From the NCBI GenBank assembly GCA_963827335.1, contig CAWHAP010000007.1, positions 372,001 through 436,000 of the forward strand: 64,000 nucleotides of DNA, in the 5' to 3' direction. This document shows, piece by piece, positions 24,446-32,673 of this stretch; within the stretch, counting starts at the first letter, position 1; each line of letters starts with the position of its first letter. Both the position numbers and the translations under genes were made by a program. The stretch comes from DASQMT01 sp963827335 (lineage in GTDB: Bacteria; Actinomycetota; Thermoleophilia; Solirubrobacterales; Solirubrobacteraceae). Below the pieces are notes generated by a model. That model did no database searches, was not told where the DNA came from, and was given only the letters and a program-made list of their open reading frames with translations.

Positions 24446-26592
24446 CGACGACGGTCCTGCGCGCCTGGCCGCCGCTGCCACCGACGGCCTGGCTGCGGCG
24501 CCCCGACAGCCGCCCGCCGTTCCCGCTCGGCGACCCCGGCTGTGGCTGGTTCGCGCGCGGCCGCCACGCGCTGTGGCACGGCGCGCGGGCGCTGGGGCTC
24601 GGGCCCGGCGACGAGCTGCTCGCGCCCGCATACCACCACGGCTCGGAGATCGAGGCGCTCGCGCGGCTCGGCGTGCACTGCCGCTTCTACGCGGCCGACG
24701 AGCGGCTCGCGCCCGACGCGGCGGAGCTCGACGCGCTGCTCGGCCCGTGCGTCCGTGGGCTGCTGCTGATCCACTACCTCGGCTTCCCGCAGGACGCCGC
24801 GCGCTGGCGCGCATGGTGCGACGCCCGCGGCCTGTTGCTGCTCGAGGACGCTGCGCAGGCGTGGCTGGCGACGGACGACGGTCGTCCGGTCGGCGCGCGG
24901 GGCGACCTGGCGGTGTTCTGCACGTACAAGTTCGTCGGCGTGCCGGACGGCGCGCTCCTGTACCTGCGCGCGCCCGGCGCGGGCGGCGCAGCACGGACGC
25001 CGCAGGGCGCCGCCGCGCCCACGCTCGCGCGCCGCCACGCGGCGTGGCTCGCCGCGCGCAGCCCCGCGGCGGCACTCCTCTGGCGCGCCGTGCAGCGGCC
25101 CGTCGCCTACGACCCGGCGGCCGACTTCGCGCTCGGCGATCCGGACGCGGCGCCCACGGGCGTGGCGGCGCGGCTCGCGCCCCGGATCGCCGGCGAGGCC
25201 GTGGCCGCGGGGCGCCGCGCCCGCTACGCCGTGCTGCTCGACGCCCTCGGAGCGCAGGTCCCGGCGCCGTTCGAGCGGCTGCCGGACGGCGCCGCGCCGT
25301 TCGCCTTCCCGCTCGACGTCGAGGCCAAGGCCGAGACGCAGGCCCGGCTCGCGGCGGCCGGCGTGCAGGCGCTCGACTTCTGGTCCCAGGGCCATCCGAG
25401 CCTCCCCGCGGCGGCGTTCCCGGCAGCCGCCGCGCGGCGCGCGCGGACGCTCGCCCTGCCCGTGCACCAGGAGCTGCGCGCCGCCGACGTGGAGCGCGTG
25501 GCCGCAGCGCTCGCCCCGCGCCGCCGCCCGCCCGAGCTGCGGCTCGAGCCGCTCGGGCCTCCTCAGGCGGCACGCGCGGAGTGGACGGCGCTCGCCGCGC
25601 AGGTCGGCGATCCCTTCGCCACCTGGGAGTGGGCGGTGACCTGGTGCCGCCACCTGCTCGGCGGGCGGCCGCTGCACGTGGTCGCCTGCAGGGACGCCGT
25701 CGGCCGGCTCGCGGGCATCCTGCCGCTGTACGAGGCGGCCGCGCGCCCGCTGCGCCTGCTGCGCTTCCTCGGCAGCGGACCCGCCGACCGGCAGGGCCCG
25801 ATCTGCCTGCCGACCGATCGCGCGGCGGTCGGCCGCGCCCTGCGGCGCGCGCTGGACCGCGAGCTGCGCTGCGACCTGCTGCTCGCCGAGCGGCTCCCCG
25901 GCGAGGCGGCCTGGAGCGCCCGGCTCGGCGGCCGCATGCTGCGGCGGGAAGCGAGCCCGGCGCTGGCGCTCGGCGGCCGCAGCTTCGACGAGCTGCTGCG
26001 CAGCCGCAGCGCGAACTTCCGCCAACAGGTGCGGGCGCGCGAGCGGCGGCTCGCCACTCGGTTTGCACTGCGTTTCCGGCTCGCCGACGACCCGGATCGG
26101 CTGCCCGCCGACCTCGCCACGCTGCGCGCGCTGCACGCGGCGCGCTGGGGCGCCGACGGCTCGGACGCCTTCGCCGGCACGCGCGCGGCCTTCCACGCCG
26201 AATTCGCCGAGCGGGCGCTCGACGCGGGCTGGCTGCGGCTGTGGTTCCTCGAGCTCGACGGGCGCCCCGTCGCGGCCTGGCACGGCTTTCGCTACGGCGA
26301 CGCGGACTGGTTCTACCAAGCCGGGCGCGACCCGGCCCACGACCGCGACGCGGTCGGCTTCGTGCTGATGGCCCACGCGCTGCGCGAGGCGGCCGCCGAC
26401 GGCGTCGCCGCCTTCCACCTGCTGCGCGGCGACGAGCCCTACAAGGCGCGCTTCGCCGGCGCCGACGCCGGCCTGGAGACCGTCGCAGTCGGCCGCGCCG
26501 CACCGGGCCGCGCTGCCGCCGGCACGGCAGCCTTGGCGCTCGCCCTCCCCGCACGCGGGAGGCGCGTCATCGCCCGGCTCGCCAGGGCGTGA
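24442..26592 (+). CDS. Fusion protein: DegT aminotransferase + BioF2-like acyltransferase
   Basis: A 716-residue protein. Residues 1-355 are a DegT/DnrJ aminotransferase with LLLLEDAAQAWL and the PLP lysine K163 in FCTYKFVGVPDGALL. Residues ~370-710 are a GNAT_BioF2 acyltransferase: GDPFATWEWAVTWCRHLLGG, SRSANFRQQVRARERRL, and WFYQAGRDPAHDRDAVGFVL. One polypeptide could therefore make an amino sugar and acylate the new amine. The GNAT half is paralogous to the preceding gene, which suggests duplication followed by fusion. It is coupled by ATGA overlap within the operon. Confidence 0.87.
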   Translation: MTTTVLRAWPPLPPTAWLRRPDSRPPFPLGDPGCGWFARGRHALWHGARALGLGPGDELLAPAYHHGSEIEALARLGVHCRFYAADERLAPDAAELDALLGPCVRGLLLIHYLGFPQDAARWRAWCDARGLLLLEDAAQAWLATDDGRPVGARGDLAVFCTYKFVGVPDGALLYLRAPGAGGAARTPQGAAAPTLARRHAAWLAARSPAAALLWRAVQRPVAYDPAADFALGDPDAAPTGVAARLAPRIAGEAVAAGRRARYAVLLDALGAQVPAPFERLPDGAAPFAFPLDVEAKAETQARLAAAGVQALDFWSQGHPSLPAAAFPAAAARRARTLALPVHQELRAADVERVAAALAPRRRPPELRLEPLGPPQAARAEWTALAAQVGDPFATWEWAVTWCRHLLGGRPLHVVACRDAVGRLAGILPLYEAAARPLRLLRFLGSGPADRQGPICLPTDRAAVGRALRRALDRELRCDLLLAERLPGEAAWSARLGGRMLRREASPALALGGRSFDELLRSRSANFRQQVRARERRLATRFALRFRLADDPDRLPADLATLRALHAARWGADGSDAFAGTRAAFHAEFAERALDAGWLRLWFLELDGRPVAAWHGFRYGDADWFYQAGRDPAHDRDAVGFVLMAHALREAAADGVAAFHLLRGDEPYKARFAGADAGLETVAVGRAAPGRAAAGTAALALALPARGRRVIARLARA

Positions 26593-26613
26593 CCCGTACC
26601 AGAAAGTTGCCTC

Positions 26614-26643
26614 TTGGCGGACGCTTCGACGGAGCGTTATGGT
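26614..26643 (+). promoter_or_regulatory. Putative promoter before the sugar transferase
   Basis: TTGGCG (26614-26619) and TATGGT (26638-26643) are separated by 18 bp in an AT-richer gap and could be -35 and -10. The position would make the ATG at 26639 part of the promoter and favours the GTG at 26681 as the real start. Confidence 0.4.
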
Positions 26644-26680
26644 CAGCCGTACAGGAAATCGCCGCGGGAAGGGGCGTGAC

Positions 26681-27481
26681 GTGCGGGTGCTCTCTGAAGA
26701 GCGAGTGCGCCACGGACTGGTGCGCGACAATGCCGAGGCACGGCTGCCGCAGGCATGGACATCGGAATTGCGGCGCGGCGTGCGGACGCCCGCGTGCACC
26801 GGCTTCGCGCCAAGTGCCGGCGCGTGGGCGTGCCGTGCCAAGCGGGCCGCCGACGTGGTCGTCGCCGGCGCGGTCCTGGTGCTCGCCGCCCCGCTCATCG
26901 CGCTGATCGCGCTGCTCATCGTGCTCGACTCGCCGGGACCTGTGCTGTTCCGCGTCGACCGCGTCGGCTTTCGCGGACGGCCGCTGCGGATGCTCAAGTT
27001 CCGGAAGATGCACGCCCGGGCGCGCGGCGCCGCCCTTACGGGCCGGCATGATGCACGGCTCACACGCACCGGCGCCTTCCTCGCGCGCACCCGGCTCGAC
27101 GAGCTGCCGCAGCTCTGGCACGTGCTGCGCGGCGAGATGAGCCTCGTCGGTCCGCGCCCCGAGCACTTCGGCTTCGTCGTCCGCCACCCGAACGAGTACA
27201 GCCGCATCCTCTCCGTCCGTCCTGGCCTGACGGGGCTGTCGCAGCTCGCCTTCGCGTCCGAGAGCGAGCTGCTGGCGACGGACGACCCGATCGAGCACTA
27301 CGTGACCGCCCTGCTGCCGCAGAAGGTCGCGCTGGACCGGCTCTACGCCGCGCGTTGGACACCGCTGCACGACCTCGAGATCGTCCTCGCCACGCTCGCG
27401 ATGCTGCTCTTGCGGCAGCCGATCGCGGTCGACCGGGGCGGCGCGCGGCTGACTCTGCGCCGTCGTCCGGGGCAGAGCTGA
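26681..27481 (+). CDS. Undecaprenyl-phosphate sugar phosphotransferase (WbaP/WcaJ-like)
   Basis: A bacterial sugar transferase (PF02397) with one N-terminal membrane segment (VVVAGAVLVLAAPLIALIALL). It has the family core SPGPVLFRVDRVGFRGRPLRMLKFRKM, LDELPQLWHVLRGEMSLVGPRPE and RPGLTGLSQL. It starts repeat-unit synthesis by loading a sugar-1-phosphate on undecaprenyl phosphate. I prefer GTG 26681, giving 266 residues, because GGGAAGGGG lies 6 bp upstream; an ATG at 26639 is in frame. A multi-spanning N-terminal module is absent, so this is the short monotopic form. Confidence 0.92.
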   Translation: MRVLSEERVRHGLVRDNAEARLPQAWTSELRRGVRTPACTGFAPSAGAWACRAKRAADVVVAGAVLVLAAPLIALIALLIVLDSPGPVLFRVDRVGFRGRPLRMLKFRKMHARARGAALTGRHDARLTRTGAFLARTRLDELPQLWHVLRGEMSLVGPRPEHFGFVVRHPNEYSRILSVRPGLTGLSQLAFASESELLATDDPIEHYVTALLPQKVALDRLYAARWTPLHDLEIVLATLAMLLLRQPIAVDRGGARLTLRRRPGQS

Positions 27482-27493
27482 CCCCGCACGGCG

Positions 27494-29248
27494 GTGCCGG
27501 TGCTCTCCCCGCTCTCTTCCGGGCCAGGCGGGGCCTCCGAGGGTCCGCTCGACGCGTACTCGCGCGCCGTTCGTGCGCGGCCGGCGCTCGTGCTCGCTGC
27601 CGTGCTCGCCGCCTTCCTCGGCAGCCTCGCCTGGATCGCCGTGCGCTCGCCCGAGTACCACGCGACCGCGCGGCTCCTGATCGAACCGGTCTCGAGCGAC
27701 GACGAGGCGCTCCTGGGCCTGCCGCTCGTGCGCGACGCCGGCGACCCGACGCGCACGGCGCAGACCGCCGCCGCGCTGCTGCACAACCCGCGCGCCGCCG
27801 AGGACGCGGCGCAGCGCCTCGGCGGGGCTGCCACCGCGACCTCCGTGCTCGGCGCGGTGACCGTCGAGCCGGCCGGGCAGAGCAACATCCTTGCCGTGAC
27901 CGCGCTCGCCGCCGACGCGGAGGAGGCGGTCCGGATCGCCGACGCGTTCGCGACCGCGACGGTGAAGGACCGCGACGCCCTGCTGCGCCTCGCGCTCGAA
28001 GGCGGCGCGGGCGCCGGCCCGCAGGCGATCGCCGCCGACGCCGCGGCCGAGCGGGCGTCCCGGCTCGCCGTGCTGGAGCGTACCGGCGACCCGACCGTGG
28101 CGCTGGCCGATCCCGCCGTTCCGCCGAGCTCGCCATCCGGCGCGCCCGGCTGGCTCCTGCTGGCAGTCGGCCTGCTGGCCGGGGCGATCGTCGGCGCGGT
28201 CGCGGCGGTCGTGGCCGAGCTGCGCGCGCCCCGCCGCGTCGCCGACGAGGAGGAGCTGCTCGCCCTGCTCCCGGGTCCGATCCTCGCGCGCCTGCCGGAG
28301 GCGTGGCACCGCTTTTCCGCCGGGTCGGACGCGGGCTACCTCACGCCCGCCGACGTCGCGTTCCGCTCGCTGCAGGTGCAGCTCGGCCTGCTCGACGGCG
28401 CCGGCCGCGTGGTGATGGTCTCGAGCCCCGACGCGGGCGACGGCAAGACGACCCTGCTGGCGAGCCTCGCCCTGCGGCTGGCCGCCGAGGGCCAGTCCGT
28501 CGTGGCCATGGACCTCGACCTGCACGCACCCGTGTTGGCGCACGTGCTCGCCGTGCGCCCCGAGCCAGGGCTCGCCGCCGCGCTGGAGCCGGGCGGCACG
28601 CTCGCCGACGCGCTCACGCTGGTCTCCGGCGTCCCGGGCCTGCACGTCGTGCCCGGGCTGCACGACGACCGTCTGGCCGCGCTCGCCCGCGCGCGCCAGT
28701 GCCTGCCGGAGCTGATCGCCCAGGCGCGCGCCTCCGGCAGCCATGTGCTGATCGACACCTCGCCGCTCGGGACGGTCGGCGACGCCATCCTGCTGCTCGA
28801 CGGCGTCGACGAGCTGGTCGTCGTGGCGCGCCTCGGGCACACGACGACCGCCGCCGTGGAAGCGACCCGCGACGCGCTGTGGCGCGCCGATCGCGCGCCG
28901 TCCGGGCTCGCCGTCATCTGCACGGGGTCGGCCACCGTCCTTCCGACGCGCTGGGCCCCGGGCTGGCCGTGGCGGGAGGCCGGCGACGACGAGGCCGCGT
29001 TCCGCGCCACGCTGCCGGCCGTCGAGATCGAGTTCGCCACGGGCGACCGCGTACGCTGGAGGCGCGGAGCGGCGCACGGGACGGGCATCGTCGAGCGCGT
29101 GCTGCCCGACGCGGAGCGTCGCAACGCCGGCGGCGACGGCAACGGCGGGCTGCTCGAGGACCGGCGCTACAGGGTCCGGACGGACACGACGGGCAAGGTG
29201 CTGACCTGCCGGGCAGGCGCGCTTCGCCGCGCGGAGGACGATGACTGA
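27494..29248 (+). CDS. Wzz chain-length domain + BY-kinase + DUF2945/TUDOR-like tail
   Basis: A 584-residue polysaccharide co-polymerase. An N-terminal Wzz-type helix pair flanks residues ~30-240 (ALVLAAVLAAFLGSLAWIA, then WLLLAVGLLAGAIVGAV). A BY-kinase ATPase follows with Walker A SPDAGDGKTTL near 312, Walker A-prime VVAMDLDLHAP near 335 and Walker B VLIDTSP near 417. In place of the usual C-terminal tyrosine cluster there is GDRVRWRRGAAHGTGIVERV and later YRVRTDTTGKVLTCRAGALR, resembling the small HVA1/DUF2945 TUDOR-like domain. It should control chain length; loss of the Tyr tail suggests a changed phosphorylation switch. Confidence 0.82.
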   Translation: MPVLSPLSSGPGGASEGPLDAYSRAVRARPALVLAAVLAAFLGSLAWIAVRSPEYHATARLLIEPVSSDDEALLGLPLVRDAGDPTRTAQTAAALLHNPRAAEDAAQRLGGAATATSVLGAVTVEPAGQSNILAVTALAADAEEAVRIADAFATATVKDRDALLRLALEGGAGAGPQAIAADAAAERASRLAVLERTGDPTVALADPAVPPSSPSGAPGWLLLAVGLLAGAIVGAVAAVVAELRAPRRVADEEELLALLPGPILARLPEAWHRFSAGSDAGYLTPADVAFRSLQVQLGLLDGAGRVVMVSSPDAGDGKTTLLASLALRLAAEGQSVVAMDLDLHAPVLAHVLAVRPEPGLAAALEPGGTLADALTLVSGVPGLHVVPGLHDDRLAALARARQCLPELIAQARASGSHVLIDTSPLGTVGDAILLLDGVDELVVVARLGHTTTAAVEATRDALWRADRAPSGLAVICTGSATVLPTRWAPGWPWREAGDDEAAFRATLPAVEIEFATGDRVRWRRGAAHGTGIVERVLPDAERRNAGGDGNGGLLEDRRYRVRTDTTGKVLTCRAGALRRAEDDD

Positions 29249-31022
29249 CGGGCTCGCCCTCCCCGACGCCCCGCCCGCCGAGCGCCGGGCGATCGTGCTC
29301 GCGGGCGGCCAGGGCATGCGCCTGCGGCCGTACACGGCCGTGATCCCCAAGCCGCTCATGCCGGTCGGCGACCGGCCGGTCCTGGACATCGTCATCCGCC
29401 AGCTCCAGCACGCGGGCTTCACGCGTGTGACCATCGCCACGGGCTACCTGGCCGAGCTCATCGAGGCCTTCTTCGGCGACGGCAGTCGCTACGGCCTGAC
29501 GATCGATTACTTCCGCGAGGAGGAGCCGCTCGGGACGGTCGGCGCGCTCGCCTTCATCGACGATCTCGACAGCCCGTTCCTCGTGATGAACGGCGACGTG
29601 CTCACCGACCTGGACTTCGGGGTGCTGCTCGAGCGCCAGCGCACGTCGGACGCAATCGGCACGATCGCCGTCACCGCGCGCAGGATCGACGTCTCGCTCG
29701 GCCTCCTGCGCTTCGACGAGCGCGAGCTGGACCTCGTGGCGGGCTACGTCGAGAAGCCGGCGCTCGACGTCGACGCCTCGATGGGCGTGTACTGCTTCTC
29801 ACCGCGCGTCCGCGCGCACATCGAGCGGGGGGAGTACCTCGACTTCCCGAACCTCGTGCTGCGCCTGCTCGCCCGCGGCGAGGTCGTGCGCAGCTGGCGC
29901 CCGGACGCCTACTGGCTGGACATCGGGCGCCACGACGACCACGAGCTCGCCGTGCGCGAGTTCGAGCGCAACCGCCGCCGCTTCGTCCCGGACGACCACT
30001 CGGTCAACGGCCGCGACGGGCCCGGTCTCGACACCGTCACCGCCGGGGCCCGGGCGCGACGACCGCACGCGCTGGTCACCGGCGGCGCGGGCTTCATCGG
30101 CTCGCACCTCGTCGACGCGCTGCTCGCCGCCGGCAGCACCGTCGCGGTGGTCGACAACCTGACGAGCGGCAAGCGCGACAACGTCGACACCCGCGCGCGG
30201 CTCCACGCGGTCGACGTCAGCGACTCCGGCGCGCTCGAGCGCGTGTTCGCGCGCGAGCGGCCCCACCTCGTCTTCCACCTCGCGGGCCAGCTCGAACCGC
30301 GCGGCTCCGTTGCCGAGCCGGCGCTCGACGTCGACGTCAACGTACGCGGCACCGCCGCCGTGCTGGAGGCGGCGCGAGTCTACGGCGTCGAGCGGGTCGT
30401 GCACGCGTCGTCCGGCAGCGTGGTCTACGGCGACGCCGACGTGGTGCCGACGCCTGAGTCGGCGCCGGCCGAGCCGCTCTCGCCGTACGGGGCGAGCAAG
30501 GCGGCCGCTGAGGCCTACTGCTCGCTCTACGCGCGACGGCACGACCTCTCGACGGTCTCGCTCCGGCTCGGCAACGTCTACGGCCCGCGCCAGGATCCCC
30601 GCGGCGAGGCCGGGGTGATCGCCCGCTTCTGTGGGGCGGCGCTCGGCGACGGGATCGCGTCCGTGTCCGGCGACGGGCTGCAGACGCGCGACTTCATCCA
30701 CGTGAGCGATGTCGTGGCCGCCTTCCTCGCGGCCGGCTCGGCGCGCGCGATCGGCGCCTTCAACGTCGGCACGGGTGTCGCGACGACGATCCTCGAGCTG
30801 GCCGAGGCGCTCGCGCTGCGGCCAGTGCACGAGCCGGCCCGGCTGGGCGAGGTGCGGCGCACGTGCCTGGACTCCGGGGCGGCGCGGACGCAGCTCGGGT
30901 GGAGCGCGCACATGAGCCTGGCGGACGGGCTGTCCAGCACGCTCGAGTGGACCCGCGAGCGCCTCGAGGCGCCGGAGGCGCTCGGTCCGCTGATGGCCGG
31001 TCCTGCACTGCGACTGCGCTGA
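29241..31022 (+). CDS. Fusion protein: NDP-sugar nucleotidyltransferase + NAD-dependent epimerase
   Basis: A 593-residue bifunctional enzyme. Residues 15-255 are an RmlA/GlmU-like nucleotidyltransferase (IVLAGGQGMRLRPYTAVIPK, VMNGDVLTD and DIGRHDDHELAV). Residues ~275-580 are an extended SDR epimerase with VTGGAGFIGSHLVDAL near 280, catalytic YGASK near 415 and RDFIHVSDVVAAF. It can activate a hexose-1-phosphate to an NDP-sugar and then epimerise it, probably at C4. It overlaps the Wzz-BY-kinase gene by 8 bp and ends the long operon. A GAGGACG site precedes the ATG. Confidence 0.9.
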   Translation: MTDGLALPDAPPAERRAIVLAGGQGMRLRPYTAVIPKPLMPVGDRPVLDIVIRQLQHAGFTRVTIATGYLAELIEAFFGDGSRYGLTIDYFREEEPLGTVGALAFIDDLDSPFLVMNGDVLTDLDFGVLLERQRTSDAIGTIAVTARRIDVSLGLLRFDERELDLVAGYVEKPALDVDASMGVYCFSPRVRAHIERGEYLDFPNLVLRLLARGEVVRSWRPDAYWLDIGRHDDHELAVREFERNRRRFVPDDHSVNGRDGPGLDTVTAGARARRPHALVTGGAGFIGSHLVDALLAAGSTVAVVDNLTSGKRDNVDTRARLHAVDVSDSGALERVFARERPHLVFHLAGQLEPRGSVAEPALDVDVNVRGTAAVLEAARVYGVERVVHASSGSVVYGDADVVPTPESAPAEPLSPYGASKAAAEAYCSLYARRHDLSTVSLRLGNVYGPRQDPRGEAGVIARFCGAALGDGIASVSGDGLQTRDFIHVSDVVAAFLAAGSARAIGAFNVGTGVATTILELAEALALRPVHEPARLGEVRRTCLDSGAARTQLGWSAHMSLADGLSSTLEWTRERLEAPEALGPLMAGPALRLR

Positions 31023-31033
31023 ACCGCGCCCGG

Positions 31034-31058
31034 GCGCGCGCCGGCCGCCGGCGCGCGC
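31034..31058 (+). terminator. Hairpin at end of polysaccharide operon
   Basis: Arms 31034-31044 and 31048-31058 are a perfect 11-bp G+C inverted repeat with a 3-base loop, starting 12 bp after the last stop codon of the polysaccharide operon. It lacks a T-tract. Confidence 0.55.
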
Positions 31059-31094
31059 TGACTATCGGCGAGCCGCATAGACTGGCGAGTCGCC

Positions 31095-31391
31095 ATGCCC
31101 GAGCGTCCCGTCCTCGCCATGCTGGAGATCGACGGCGACCCGGACGCGCTGATCGCGGCCGGCCACGCCGTCGAGGCGAAGCTCGGCACGCCGGAGGGAC
31201 TGCTCGTGCGCATCGTGGCGCCGACCGAGACCGGCATCGCGCTCTTCCAGCTGTGGGCGACGCCGGAGGACCGGCAGCGCAACGCCGACGATCCGGGCCA
31301 TCGCGCCGCGCTCGAGGCGAGCGGCGTGCTCGCGGCGGCGACGGGCATGCGCGCCCGCGCGTTCGGCGGCGCGGCGCTGCAGGTCTTCTAG
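31095..31391 (+). CDS. Small conserved-looking hypothetical protein
   Basis: A 98-residue protein with alternating strands and helices (VLAMLEIDGDPDALIAAGHA, then GLLVRIVAPTETGIALFQLW). The pattern recalls ferredoxin-like ABM/dimeric alpha-beta barrel folds, though I cannot name a family. A TAGACT hexamer 11 bp before the ATG may be its -10 and would give a very short leader. Its stop overlaps that of the convergent racemase-family gene by 4 bp. Confidence 0.6.
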   Translation: MPERPVLAMLEIDGDPDALIAAGHAVEAKLGTPEGLLVRIVAPTETGIALFQLWATPEDRQRNADDPGHRAALEASGVLAAATGMRARAFGGAALQVF

Positions 31392-32362
31392 CGCAGGACG
31401 AAGCCGGTCCCCAGCGGGTCGCGCGGGTCGAGCACGAAGCGGTGCTCGCCCGTGCGGAACGCCGTCCCCTCGACCTCGGTGCGCAGGCCGCCCTCGGTCT
31501 CGCCGAGCGCGCGGGCGTGGAACGTGGTGCCGGCGATCGAGTCGTTGCGCCACGTGTCCCCGGCGGCGAGCGCGCCGGCATCGGCGAGCAGGGCGGTGCG
31601 GGCGGACGTGGCCGAGCCGGTGGGGGACCGGTCGACCTCGCCGTCGGCGAAGATCGCCACGTTGCGGTGGTGCAGCGGCCCGAGCTCCTCGCACAGCACC
31701 GTCCCGTACAGGCCCGAGAGGCGATCGTCTGCGGGGTGGCGCACGATCTCGCTCGCTGCGAGCGCGCGCTTCACCTCGCGGCCGGCGGCGATGAGCCCGG
31801 GGAGGTCCTCCGGCACGACCCGCAGCCCCCAGTGCGCGGCCGGCGCGAAGGCGTAGAGCGCGCCGCCCCAGGCGAGGTCGACCTCGGCGTCGCCCGCCCG
31901 TACCCCGCGCGCGACGACGTACGCCGGGACATTGCGGAAGGCGATGCGCTCGACCGCGCCGGCCCGGCGCACCACGCGCGCGGACACGCGGCCCGACGGC
32001 ACGTCGATCGTGACGTCCACGCCGCCGTCGTCGGGCGCGGCGACGCGGCCGGTCTCGACCGCCCACGCGGCGAGCGCGATCGTCCCGTGCCCGCACGCCG
32101 TCGAGTAGCCGTCCTTGTGCCAGAAGAGCACCCCGAGGTCCGCCCCGCCGTCGTCGGGCGGGACGACGAAGCCGCCGTACATGTCGGCGTGCCCGCGCGG
32201 CTCGTGCACGAGCAGCCGGCGCACGCGGTCGACGGCCTCGGTGCGGGCCGCGTGCTCGCGCCGCTCGCGGACGGTGGCCCCGGGGATGTCGGGCACGCCC
32301 TCCCGCACGATCCGGAACGGCTCCCCGGCCGTGTGGTAGTCCGTCGTCACGATCTCCTCCAT
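31388..32362 (-). CDS. Proline racemase-family enzyme, probable trans-3-hydroxy-L-proline dehydratase
   Basis: A 324-residue member of the proline racemase superfamily. The first catalytic residue is Cys90 in STACGHGT. The second position, a Cys in racemases and epimerases, is Thr248 in RSPTGSATSA. The Cys/Thr pair is the signature of trans-3-hydroxy-L-proline dehydratases, which remove water to give pyrroline-2-carboxylate. It would serve hydroxyproline catabolism. The ATG at 32362 is preceded at 6 bp by TACAAC. The upstream 460 bp holds the structured repeat element rather than genes. No other hydroxyproline genes are nearby. Confidence 0.88.
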   Translation of the reverse strand: MEEIVTTDYHTAGEPFRIVREGVPDIPGATVRERREHAARTEAVDRVRRLLVHEPRGHADMYGGFVVPPDDGGADLGVLFWHKDGYSTACGHGTIALAAWAVETGRVAAPDDGGVDVTIDVPSGRVSARVVRRAGAVERIAFRNVPAYVVARGVRAGDAEVDLAWGGALYAFAPAAHWGLRVVPEDLPGLIAAGREVKRALAASEIVRHPADDRLSGLYGTVLCEELGPLHHRNVAIFADGEVDRSPTGSATSARTALLADAGALAAGDTWRNDSIAGTTFHARALGETEGGLRTEVEGTAFRTGEHRFVLDPRDPLGTGFVLR

Positions 32363-32413
32363 GCCGGGGTTGTAGCGGCTGCGCGGGTTGCCCCCGAGGC
32401 GCGGGTTGCTCGC

Positions 32414-32488
32414 GCGGCGACGGCGCGATCCCCCCGGTTCGTCAAGCGCGTGCGGCGACGGCGCAGTCCCCCCGGTTCGTCAAGCGCG
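32414..32488 (+). repeat. Tandem 37-bp direct repeat, left end of element
   Basis: Copies at 32414-32450 and 32452-32488 (period 38 bp) differ at two adjacent positions (GA versus AG). The inverted counterpart on the right side (32767-32803) is present once. Confidence 0.8.
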
Positions 32489-32578
32489 CGGACACCGGGC
32501 ATCGAGGGGAGGGGGTCAGGGGTGGCGGCGCTCCTCCGGGCGCGCGAACGTCGAGATCGCGCCGGCGCAGCGCTGCCG

Positions 32579-32615
32579 CTCGACGTTTGCCACCTATACG
32601 GGCGCAAACGTCGAG
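32579..32615 (+). repeat. Hairpin A of the element
   Basis: CTCGACGTTTGC (32579-32590) pairs perfectly with GCAAACGTCGAG (32604-32615) around a 13-base loop containing TATACG. Confidence 0.8.
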
Positions 32616-32640
32616 TGCGAGCTCCCACGGCGCGGGCGCT

Positions 32641-32673
32641 CGACGTTGTGCGCGTATACGCCGCACAACGTCG
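32641..32673 (+). repeat. Hairpin B of the element
   Basis: CGACGTTGTGCG (32641-32652) pairs perfectly with CGCACAACGTCG (32662-32673) around the loop CGTATACGC. Loop TATACG and stem CGACGTT lie exactly 60 bp after those of hairpin A, but the inner stem pairs differ in a compensated way. Confidence 0.8.

Noticed and set aside
26639..26680. ATG 26639 as start of the sugar transferase
   Set aside because: It overlaps a likely -10 and lacks a ribosome site, whereas GTG 26681 has one 6 bp upstream.
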